Assembly: GCA_010093515.1 (NCBI GenBank) | Contig: MU001685.1 | Location: forward strand, 240,451-288,135 | DNA: 47,685 nt | Origin: Lineolata rhizophorae | Lineage: Eukaryota > Ascomycota > Dothideomycetes > Lineolatales > Lineolataceae | Reading direction: 5' to 3' | In this document: positions 32,539 through 42,528 of the stretch, piece after piece | How positions within the stretch are numbered: position 1 is the first letter of the stretch | Layout: the number at the start of each line of letters is the position of its first letter | Notes under the pieces: generated by a model | What the model saw: only the letters and a program-made list of their open reading frames with translations | Told to the model about the DNA's origin: nothing | The model's database searches: none | Position numbers and translations under genes: made by a program

Positions 32539-35500
32539 ATGGCGAGCGCCTATCCCTTCCCGGAGACGTACCGCACCGCGACCACGGCCGCCAGCGGCGG
32601 GCTCCACAACCCGCTCTCGCGCATCGTCCTCATCGCCCGCCGGCAGTCCCGCCGGCACGGGCGGCGGGACCACGCCCACCAGCCCGGCGCCGCTGGCGCT
32701 CCCGCCGCGGCCGCGTCGGCGGACTTGGCCCCAAGCGACCGCCGCGCCCGCCGCCGCCCCTCGACGCAGTCGAGCAGCGCGCCCGCGCCCAACATCGGCG
32801 GCCAGTCCTTCTCCTTCGACCTGCCGGCGCAGTACGGCGCCGCGTACGCCAAGGAGCTCGCGGGCGACAGTGGCGCGGACAGCGGCGCCGCGTCCGACGC
32901 CCTCGGCCATCAGCCGTGGTACAAGCGACGGAGCTCCTCGGTGGCCAAGCTGCGGGGCGAACAGCAGCCGCAGCAGCAGCAGCAGCAGCAGCAGCAGCGG
33001 TCGTTCGAGTCGAGGTCGGAGGTCGCCCCGCGGAGGAGTGGCAGCAACGCGGCGAGCGTGCTGTCCACGTGGGATCGGGCGCTGGATGATACGGTGGCCG
33101 CAATGACTGCCGAGTCGGCGCGCGGGGCGGAGGAGGAGGAGGAGGAGGAGGCGGTCGTGGATGGGAGGGGTGCGGAGTCGAGTGCCGGTAGCAGTGGGGG
33201 GGAGGAGGAGAATGAGGAACGAAGATCGGATCTGACGGTCCGGCCGGTCGTAGTTCAAAGCGCGTCGGAGTCGGAGGTGGAGTTTGCAAGGAGAAAGGGG
33301 GAGTCGGGGGTTGTGGAGGAAGCGTCTGGGTCGAGGAGAATAGCTATCTCTAATTCGGTCGCGCCAGCGCCGAACCCGAAAGATAGTGCGCTGGGAGTGA
33401 GGTCCGCGCGGGAACCCCAGAATGACAACGGTGCTCCGGAAAACAGGGCCCGGATCGACCATGTGGAAGAGGAACACGAAGGCGCCGATGCCGGCCCTAG
33501 CATGGGCCACGCCTTCCAGAACGGTTCCCAGGAGTCACCCCTCAGCATCAGGCAGAACTCGCCGGCGAACTCTGAATTGGAACTCGAGCCGCGGCCAGGC
33601 GGAGTCAAGGCACCCATTGGAACGGCCGTGGACCAGCCCACCCCTGATCCCGGAGCCTCATCGTCGATGGCCAGGCCATCGTCCGTTCATCGCGCTCCGC
33701 TCCGCGAGCGTCCTCATTCCACCTACACCATTTGGCCCGAGGCTTCGTCGTTCCAGGCCTCGTCCAGCTACACCAACTCGCCCTTTTATGTTGCGTTCGA
33801 GGGGCGCGGCTACCAACGAGAAAACCGAAGCAGCAACCCGCTGACCAGAGTCTCCGAAGTCGTTCGCGGGAGGTCCGGATCAAGGCCGCGCCGGCCCTCA
33901 GAATCTCTGGATAGGTTTATTGACGGGGAGCACGTGGACGGGGAGCCTTCCCAGAAGAGCAAGTTGAGTCGCACAGCTTCCACTTTCAAGGCAGCGACGG
34001 GAACGATACGTGGTTCACTTTCGCGAACCAAGCGCGCCTTATCCAAGGTGAACCAGGGGGACCAGAGTGGTGAAGGTCCTGAGCGGTCAGGTAGCACAGT
34101 GAGCCTCACCTCTACTTATTCCACTTCTTCGAACTCTGCTCCGCTTTCCTCATTCACCTTCTCGGGCGAACCTTCTTCCTATTTCGCCACCGCTGCACCG
34201 TCTGCGTCAAGGCTGCAGCAACAGAAGGTGAAATCACATCTTCGTGCCATCTCGAGCGCGCACTTCCACCTTCACCATCCGGACGCATCTTCGTCTTCCT
34301 CTGCTTCACCCGGCCATCGCTTCCTCTCGCGCGTGACTTCGTTCCGGCGTCCAAGCACGTCCGCCACCATGGTGCCTCCAAGTCCGCGGCCCGAGACCTC
34401 GGGTGACGACGCGTCCTCCATCTATTCTCAAGCGTCGATGGCGCCTACGGGCTTCCAGCGGGGCCCCTTCGTTGCTTCTTCCGCGGATGCCTACAATCAA
34501 CAGTATCCCGCGCCACGTGAAGCGTATCCGCTGGCTGCGCCCGCCCAAAATGTGCTACCCAACACCGTTTCAAACCCCGCGGTTAACGTTCCTGTTGGTG
34601 GTGGCGCGGCACGGGCGGCCGCCGCCGCGCAGAACATGCAGCAGCAGCGCCACCAACAGCAACAGCAGCAACAGCAGTCGGGACATGCTTACGATTTGCA
34701 CATGCAGATGGACGAGGACGCGCTGATCGCTGCGGCGGCGGCGGGGATGTCCGGGGGGCCGTCTGCTGAAGGTGATAGCGGGGAGCAGCAGGAGGAGCAG
34801 CCTGTCAGCCCAGGGCACTTAGAGCATCTATCCATGTATCGCGAGTTTTACACCAGGCGCGGCCAGGTGCAGAAGGATACGGAGAGCGGCGTCTTCTTGC
34901 CCGATTCGGCGGAAGCTGTAGCGGGCGAAAACGCGCCTGCAGTGAAGTGTATGTTCTTTCCTCTCCTCTTACATTTTCTCTTCTTTTTTCTTTGTTCCTT
35001 TTCACCTTTGCCATGTTCATTTGCGCAAACAAAAAGAGTGGGAATTGTTAACCAGACCAAGCGGTTCATGACTACACAGACGACCCCGCGAGACGCCTTC
35101 CCACGGAGTTATTCGCCGACATCCTCGGCATTCTCGACGCCAGCTCCCTCGCCAAATGCGAGGCCGTGTCGCGTTCCTGGCGCGCCGTCGCCGGCTCCCG
35201 CCAGGTTTGGCGCGTCGTCTTCCTACGCAAGTACAGGCTGCGCGTCCACCTGGACCCGGCGCCGCTGCACGTTGGCGGCGTCGGGGCCGGCGTGGTGACG
35301 CCGACGAAGAACTTCAAGCAGATGTACCGCGCACGCGTCCAGATCGAGGACAATTGGCAGCGCGGCGAGAACGGTTGCCGGGCCATTTATTTCAACGGAC
35401 ACACGGACAGCGTTTACTGCTGCCAGTTTGACGAGTAAGTTCGCTCCTGCCTCGTGCTGTTTTGTTCAATTGGACTACCCAAAGAGTGGTGCGCCCTTCA

Positions 35501-36720
35501 CGTGAGGTCGATGGAGGTTGTTTTCGCATTCCCTATTTGGGTTTAGTGACAGCCCTCAGACCATCATTGGCCACCCGCTCTTCCCCCACCCCACCCCCCT
35601 CAAATCCACTTTTCAGCCACGACGCCGAAAAAGAAATGCGCACAATTTCGCTTCCGTTTCATTGTTTCGTTTCAAACCCCAGCACAGAAGATAAAAGCAT
35701 AGGTGGCTTCGTGCTTAGTTGTGAAATTACAGGAAGAAACTTATCACCGGTTCCCGCGACCGCACGATCCGCATCTGGGATATGGAGACGAGCCGCTGCA
35801 TCAAGGTCATTGGTGGCCCGCAGTTTATGCCGAAGACGCAGCCGACGGCTCTGCCGGTGCACCCGTCGGCCACGGTGTTGTCGGTCAACGCTGAGAATGG
35901 CACCAAGTATGGCGAATCGATCTTCCACACACCGGAGTACTACCACACAGCTAGTATTCTGTGCTTGCAGTATGATGAGGAGATCATGGTCACCGGAAGC
36001 AGCGACTCGACGTGCATCGTGTGGGACATTCGTGATGTCAACAACATCCAGCCTATTCACCAGCTCGTGCGCCACACGGGCGGCGTTCTTGATGTTGCGT
36101 TTGACTCGCGCTATATTGTCTCATGCTCCAAGGACCAGCAGATTTGCGTCTGGGAACGCGCAACAGGTGCTTTAGTGCGTGTCTTGACGGGCCACACGGG
36201 CCCCGTCAACGCCGTCCAGCTGCGTGGCAACCACCTCGTGTCGGCCTCGGGTGACGGCGTAGCGCGGCTCTGGTCGATGACGACGTTCCAGGCGATCCGT
36301 GACTTCGCGTCGCGCGACCGCGGCCTGGCCGCCGTCGAGTTCTCAGACGACGCAGCGCACATCCTGGCGGGCGGCAACGACAACTGCATCTACCGGTTCG
36401 ACGTGGGCACGGGCGAGCTGGAGCACACGTACGACGGCCACTCGATGCTGGTGCGCAGCCTGTTCCTCGACTCGGCCAACGGCCGCGTCGTCTCCGGCTC
36501 GTACGACCAGAGCATCCGCGTGTACGACTTCGCGTCCGGGCGCCACATGGCCGTCTTCCGCGACTGGACCACGTCCTGGATCCTCAGCGCAAAGTCGGAC
36601 TATCGCCGCGTCGTCGCGACCTCCCAGGATGGCCGCGCCATCATGCTGGACTACGGGTGGGACGTGCGCGACGCGGAGATGCTGATGGGGGATGGGCGCG
36701 TGGTTAAGGCGCCCGAGTGA
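32539..36720 (+). CDS. F-box/WD40 protein, Slimb/beta-TrCP-like (FWD-1 candidate)
   Basis: Three exons (32539-34948, 35056-35434, 35733-36720) encode 1,258 aa. Intron 1 (107 nt, GTATGT...AACCAG) and intron 2 (298 nt, GTAAGT...TTACAG) keep frame. The ATG has a CGCCATGG context. The first 800 residues are disordered, Ser/Pro-rich, with polyQ near 145-153, six Glu near 198-203 and a second Gln-rich tract near 701-713. The F-box starts at about L818 (LPTELFADILGILDASSLAKCEAVSRSWR). WD40 repeats run from about 915 to 1240: KKLITGSRDRTIRIWD, EEIMVTGSSDSTCIVWD, SRYIVSCSKDQQICVWE, NHLVSASGDGVARLWS, GRVVSGSYDQSIRVYD. This order and the repeat sequences resemble Slimb/beta-TrCP, the substrate receptor of SCF ligases; the Neurospora member FWD-1 targets the clock protein FRQ. 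Other fungal F-box-WD40 proteins (MET30/SCON-2 type) are less similar by eye. Confidence 0.85.
32971..32997 (+). repeat. (CAG)9 microsatellite encoding polyQ
   Basis: Nine CAG triplets, preceded by CAGCAGCCG, encode the polyQ tract of the F-box/WD40 protein. Pure CAG runs are prone to length change, so strain variation is expected. Confidence 0.9.
33130..33147 (+). repeat. (GAG)6 run encoding polyGlu
   Basis: Six GAG triplets in frame encode six Glu in the disordered N-terminal part of the F-box/WD40 protein. Confidence 0.85.
34639..34677 (+). repeat. CAG/CAA repeat, second polyQ tract
   Basis: An interrupted CAG/CAA run encodes QQQ-RH-QQQQQQQQ, about 100 residues before the F-box. Mixed CAG/CAA suggests selection for glutamine itself rather than recent triplet slippage. 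Confidence 0.85.
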
Positions 36721-39024
36721 CGGGGAGGTGATGGTCGGGTGGAGTGGTGCCCGGAGGGGTCGAAGAGGGCGTCGTGGGTCGAGGGGCTGGCGGAGGCGTG
36801 GAGGCGTGTAGGTTCGTTCGGTGGATGGTGAGGTGCGCGCGCGTAGATATGATCACTGCGCGGAAAAGAGCGAGGATGGGGGGTTAAGAGGGAGATGGAC
36901 AGGTTGAAGGGCGATGAGCGGCTGGGGGTGTCGTCGTTGCCATGGAAGTGCGATCCGCCCCTCGGCCCCTCACGCGGAGCGCGGGCCCTTTCGCCTCGCC
37001 GATGAGAGCATATTTTTATCCGAGCGCGTCGTCGACTGGACGCCTGCATACTTAATTCACAGCTATAGACCTAATTCATGGGACCTCGTCGTCCGATCGA
37101 GATTTCGCCCTTCGCATCGGCGTTGGTTCGGGACCAGTGGGGCGAAGAGTTTTTGGGGGTGTTGACATCGGTGGATGAGTGGGAGCTGGAGATGAGACCA
37201 CAGCCGGGCGTTGTGGCTTCTTCGGATCGTTGCGGTGTCTGTCCCTTGTCCTGTTTTTCTAGCCTTTCCGACTTTCATGAAGTATTCTTATGCACTCGAT
37301 GCGGCCTTCTTCGATGCGCAACTTCCATAGCTTAGCATGCGCTCTCGTGCGCTCCATTTCCCTTTGTGAGAGCGGAATTATTATCGTCATAACTATTTCT
37401 TTTTTTTTTCTTTGGCTTTTCGAGGGTTTTGGAGGGCCTGTGCCATTGTTCGGTGATACCATTATCCTGCACGCCTTTCCTCCTATCTCGTGGCTTCGCT
37501 GAACACCTCTTTATTTTCTTATTTCCCGCTTTTCTTTTTGGCCAAACTCCTAAATGGACTCGCGAATGCGTCTGACTCCCTCTCTGCCAGCCGCCCCCAC
37601 CGCTGGTTCCGTCACCCCAACTTCCCCCTTTTTTTAGTCTTTTCCTCTGTGCCTTGGCTAGGTAGAAAAACGTTAAGCGTCGCGGCCTCGCTGGCCTGTA
37701 GCAAAGTCTTTTTCCATACATATTTTGCGGATTTTCTTTTGCACTAGGTGAGCTGTGCTGGGTGGTGGGAATGTATTGCCGCAGGCGGCGGCAGAGGTCG
37801 CGGCGGAAGTAGTCCAATGTGCGGGCACGGATAGATGTGTGGAGCGAAAAAGGACGAGGAGGTAGACGAGCTAGATGGTTGTTCCTGCGTAGAGTGCGTG
37901 TTGGTCTAGTTTCGCGCTTTCGTCTTTTTTTCGTATTGATTAGCGTCGTGAAAGATAAGGACCAGGAGTGGTGGCGATTGTGGTGGTGTCTATGGCTGGC
38001 CTGGTTAGCCAAGGTATGATGATGGATGGTGGTGGTGGAGTTCATTGAGTGCAGCTCCTTGGGGCATAAGGTGCATTGGCGATTCTGTGCGGTTGTAGAT
38101 GGGGCTGAGTTGATCAGTGATGAAAGTGTCAAGGGTGCGAGATAATAGCTTTTGTAGAGGGGAGTGACGTCGTCTTCTAAGCTTTAGAAAGAGTAATTGA
38201 GTTGTATATACGATGGGGGGTTCAGTAAATAGCCAAGCGCATAGATTGAGCGATGATCCTGCATTTGTGCTAGTGACCTTGTTCCCTTCTCGACACGGCT
38301 TACAAATTAAGAGTCATTGGGGGCGTGGAATAGCTCAACACAAATGCTTTTAGTGGACTGTGAAGTAAAGCGGAGCTCCGGTTGCCGAAATTGAACTTAT
38401 CCGAATTCATTAAAGATCTCATCGACAAAGGTTGCATAACTTGCCTATGGCAACGTTCTCCTCTTGGGCTTATAATGGGAAAGCTAGAAGATAAGCATAA
38501 TGGCACTGAAAAAGGACAGAAAGCAGTGTCACAGAAAGCAGTCATCAAAGAGGCATTACTATATAGGCACCGAGACTAAAATTAAAATATTCACATTTTA
38601 CTATTAGCAGAAACCAGAACAACGTTCCTAGGGCAAATATGTATTGTAGCCACGTTTCAATTTCCCGTCCTTCATTCGCCTTTTCATTTTCAATGCAAGA
38701 GAACTCCTTCGAAAAGGATCTGCTTACTAGGAAGTATATACCAAGACGTTCCCTATCAAGGGTAAACTATCGTAGAACAGGAGCACCAAAAGTGCCACGC
38801 TGAATTGCGCATTTTAAGCTTGTGTGAAATCGTCCCAACAACTAGTGTTAGGATATGTATATTTAAAAGAAACAGGAATCGAAAGAAGACGAAGAACAAG
38901 GGATGCTATGCACGAATATGAACCTCTTCTGTCAATGGCTGCCACCCCGCACAAGGCAATGATAGATGAACGGGGCCCGACCAAAACAGCAAATTTTATG
39001 ACGAGAGCGTGATGATGTCGAGCT
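36721..39024. other. 3' region of the F-box gene and unassigned DNA
   Basis: G-rich immediately after the stop (CGGGGAGGTGATGG). T-rich tracts lie near 37398-37412 and 37619-37640. A 266-codon minus frame (37332-38132) is low-complexity (His/Arg/Lys/Thr) with no domain, and I do not call it. From about 38.2 kb the composition becomes poorer in GC. No gene is supported. Confidence 0.4.
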
Positions 39025-39884
39025 TTAAGTTGAAAGATCGGTGATAGTCGGAAGCCCTTTTGGGAGCGGTAGCAAGCCCTTCTCTTCCATTTGCAGTGCG
39101 ACCCATTTTCTGCGGCTGAGTTCCTCCGCACTCCACCAGTCGGGGTCGTTAGTTTGGTATTTATGAAAATCTTGACCGGGTTTGCATGAACGAGTATTCG
39201 CACACCGTACTCCATCAGGGTGATTAAGGGCGATAGAGTTGTGTGCTGATATATAGGTCTTGTCATCCAAAAAATATTGGCCCCAAATGTCGAATGGAAA
39301 TGGTCGCGGCGCATCAGTATTCGCAATACCGCAACAGAAACGAGCCACGCTTGTAGAAACACCTGGACTAGGCTCAGCCGGGGGAAGCATGTCCAAGTTT
39401 ACAAGGTTAGTTTCTAACGTATTTCCGAGTACGGACATGGAAGCATCATAACGGTGATGAATTTCGCCCACATCGAGTCCCACAGTACGTAATGCGCTGC
39501 GAAATGTTGGCCAACCTGCCGGCGAAAGTGCACAGTCCATCGGTGTTAGTCCATCGTAGTCCACCAGCAATGGGTCGCAGCCTTCCTGGAGGAAAAACAC
39601 AAATAAAGAATGAAGAGTCGAGATTGTTCCGCTCGTCATGTAGGACTCGCTGCAGTCCTGGATGCGACGTAGTGACGCGCTAGGGTGCCGGTTCTGCACA
39701 ATTTGACATCTGTTGCAGACGCTCCAGCTTTTATTAAAATATACACGGCCTCTGCAAGTTCCGTGCCTAGGACAAACCTAAGAGCTAGAAGTAAAGGGGT
39801 TGCGCCATTTCACATCTCTAGCTGTGATACATTTTGCTCGTTCAAGGTAGAACTTCGCAGCCGGTAAAGCGGGAATTCCCACGA
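39025..39884 (-). pseudogene. Ankyrin-repeat protein, C-terminal part, with lesions
   Basis: Reading from a possible acceptor (ACTTTCAG ending at 39885): SWEFPLYRLRSSTLNEQNV, then an in-frame TGA at 39812-39810, then an ankyrin unit NGATPLLLALRF...AVYILIKAGAS. Around 39700 the frame shifts by one base into RHPSASLRRIQDC. A second ankyrin-like unit QEGCDPLLVDYDGLTPMDCAL follows, and then a 150-residue tail with DPDWWSAEELSRRKWVALQM ending at 39025. TGA could derive from CGA by a C-to-T change, as RIP would produce. Upstream exons, if any, are not recognisable. Stop plus frameshift indicate a pseudogene, although an unrecognised intron could explain one of the two. Such tails occur in fungal ankyrin proteins of unknown function. 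Confidence 0.6.
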
Positions 39885-40470
39885 CTGAAAGTTTGGCGAA
39901 TATTACGTGGAGCATGAATTGAGCAAAACAAGCACTCCCGCCAGTAAAGATCCTGTAGAGATGATCGGGGGAGGTTTGACCATTAAACTAGACATCACTA
40001 GTGCTAACCCATCTAGTTGCTATTACTAGCCTAAGGTACAGCGTAGAGCCTCAGACGTGATCGCTGACTACAAAATTCACCACAGCTTGACCAGCTAGTT
40101 ATCAGTAATGCTTCGCATTAAATGCACAGGGTAAAATAATTCGAAGTGCTTCAGTACAAGTTGCCTCAAGTGCTCGCATAGAGTACCAACACTTGCTCCT
40201 ATCATTGTTACCCTTATGGACGTCTAGTTTCATTTAGAGTGGCAGATCTTCCAAAAGACATCCGGATTCTCTTTGATTAATTCATAAACCGTACGTGCGT
40301 CAACGTCCCCCCTGCGGTGAAACCCATTTTGTACGCATCAGTACATCAGCTGAGCCAGCAGCGCCGCTAACACCAGCAATCCGCCCAATACAGAAGAACG
40401 TAAAGCCATACCCTATATGTTGCTTTAAATTATCCCAACCAAAGTAGTTCGACCAACAAGCGATGAGAAA
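39885..40470. other. Spacer, no gene seen
   Basis: AT-leaning DNA between the ankyrin relic and the 3' end of the small membrane-protein gene. Short frames only; I see nothing recognisable. Confidence 0.45.
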
Positions 40471-41378
40471 TCACTGCGCCTTCTTCACAGCTCGCGGCGA
40501 CGCGCCAGTGGGCACCAGCCCATCGATAATCTCGCCGGCGAAAGAAACCATCATGTAGAATGACATGATGAGCCAAGCGCCACTAAAAGGACGAGATATC
40601 AGTTTCCTTGAACATAACGAGCCGGAGTTGAGGGGGCACACTCACTTGGGAATGATCCACAAAAAGGTCAAAGTGAGCCAGTCATTGTGTCCAATGGAGT
40701 GGAACCCAGAGCACGCCTCATTCAAGACTGCAAAGCACCCATTAGCCACTTCTCGCCCATATAAACCAGTCAAACACCCACCCAGAGAGACTCACAATAC
40801 AAAACCGTCTTCCCCACGGTCAACGTACTCACCACCAACCCACCCACCACCGCCCACGCCGCCCTCCTCCCGGACACCACGCCTCGATCGCCTCCTTCAC
40901 CCCTCCCTCCCCACAGTGCCCTCACCCCGCCCACGGCCCCCAAATACGCCAAATACCCCACCGTCTCAGCGACGTTGCCCCAGCTCTGGGCGGCCGTCCA
41001 CCCGTCGCCGCGCTCCCAGCTCGGCCAGCCGTACACGTGGTCGACGCGCCCGTACAGCTCGTACGGGACGTAGACGGGCGCGTGCAGGGCGCCGCCCGGC
41101 ATCGTGTGCGGGCGCAGCAGCACGTAGACGAAGTCCCAGGTGACGAGGGGGAGGGAGAGGAGCAGCCAGACGAGGACGAGGCGGCGGGGCCGGTGCGCGA
41201 AGACGCCGCGCGAGGAGGACGCGCGTGTGGTCGCGGTGGACAGGACGGCGCCGTTGAGCGGAGGCGGCGGCGAGAGGGAGGCGGTGCGTCGGCCAGGGGA
41301 TTTGCTGGGCGAGCCCGCTTTGGTCGGGGAGAGGGAGGGCGGCGGGAAGGCTGAGGGGTGGTTGCGGGTTGAGACCAT
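40471..41378 (-). CDS. Small fungal membrane protein with four predicted helices
   Basis: Three exons (41378-40796, 40727-40646, 40582-40471) give 258 aa. Introns of 68 and 63 nt have GTGAGT...TTTGCAG and GTGAGT...TTTTAG, and both splices restore frame. The first 60 residues are Ser/Pro-rich with SP motifs (SLSPTKAGSPSKSPGRR). Hydrophobic segments lie at about 67-88, 134-153, 173-194 and 211-235. Between them are the well-kept blocks RPHTMPGG, YELYGRVDHVYGW, GDGWTAAQSWGNVAETV, LNEACSGFHSIGHND and LWIIPNGAWL. This block pattern belongs to a common family of uncharacterised ascomycete proteins, somewhat like the EXPERA fold of sterol-isomerase/sigma-2 proteins, but I cannot confirm that relation. 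It lies head to head with the glutaminase gene. Confidence 0.8.
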
Positions 41379-42528
41379 TGCGGCGGTGCGGACGCCCCGG
41401 AGGTTGGCTAGATTATGGAATGCTAATGAGTGCGGTTGCGGTTGCGGTCGTGATGAGCTCAGTCGCGGACGAGGCCTGGCGAGCGCGAATGGGCGCGTAT
41501 GGTTTGCGACGAAGAGGGAGGGAGAGGCAGGCGGTGTTTAGAAAGGTGGGATGGGTACTCGTGACGCCGATGTTTTGGTGTTTATGTGGGGATGGCCGCG
41601 GGTAATTAGACATCCGGCCTATATGGGCCTAACAGAGTGGCGAAGCACCCGTACGACCAGGGCTCGGTACGCGTTGCTCCGCGAAATTGATATGAGAGGC
41701 CAATCATACTACCGGGATAGGGAGTAACAGAGACACGCTAGGTATACCTGTTGTGATATACCGGTTGCTATGATGGCTCCTCGCGCTTGTGTTTACCTAC
41801 CTAGGTACAGTTCTTCGCACGGGTCTTGGCGTTACCATGACATGGTGATCAACTCACGTGACCAGGCGCCAAGCTCTGGTGCAAAAATCCTGACAGAGAT
41901 CATGTCATCGCGAGCGCTTCTCGAAGGCAAAAGCACTCGCAAAGGGTGCAAGATCTCCCCACGAGCTCGAGACCTCCAAAGTGCACACTCTGGTCTCGTC
42001 GCTCCTCGCCGTGCACGTGCGGCTTTTCCCCACAGCAAGGCCCGGCTGGAGGCTGGCGCTGCCGGCGCGCATCAGGTCCAGGGCAGGAGGGCGGGGCCGC
42101 GCCCCGATTGGCCCGCCGCAGCCCGCGTTGTGCCTGTCACCTGGCCATGCGGACCCCCTCTGCTGCCGTGCAGAGGCTACCGAGGGAAGGATGCGTGCGG
42201 TGACGCAGTGCGACGCGCCCCGGAAGTCGACGACTCGGAGCTGCGCGCTTGGCAACTGCGCTGCTCACGAGGACAATCCGTACCTACACCCATCACCTTC
42301 CTACCCAGTGCCTGGCCTTACCGCGGCTGGTCCCCCGTCGCTTCCGCTCAACTGCACACCTCTCTCTCTGCCGAAGCGGGAGGAGAGCGGGCGCGCTTCT
42401 TGTGTTCCATCCACACACCTCTACGGAGAGCCCAGTCTCGTTGTTCCCCTCACAAGCTTTGCTTACGCCCTTCCCCCATCAACAGTCCCCGGCCGGCCGG
42501 AGATAGCACCGCCCTCCGTTCTACCGCA
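41379..42528. promoter_or_regulatory. Shared divergent promoter of the membrane-protein and glutaminase genes
   Basis: 1,150 bp between start codons. It contains TCACGTGACC near 41856 and GTGCACGTGC near 42012 (CACGTG cores). The frame of the glutaminase exon 1 stays open far upstream (from 41770), which is composition rather than coding. A CT-rich leader precedes the glutaminase ATG. Confidence 0.4.

Noticed and set aside
37332-38132. 266-codon minus-strand frame downstream of the F-box gene
   Set aside because: His/Arg/Lys/Thr-rich with no domain, no splice structure and no clear promoter. Most likely a chance frame in a 3' region.
41770-42528. Upstream extension of the glutaminase frame
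   Set aside because: The frame is open by composition, but only the ATG at 42529 yields a signal peptide followed directly by the conserved N-terminal block.
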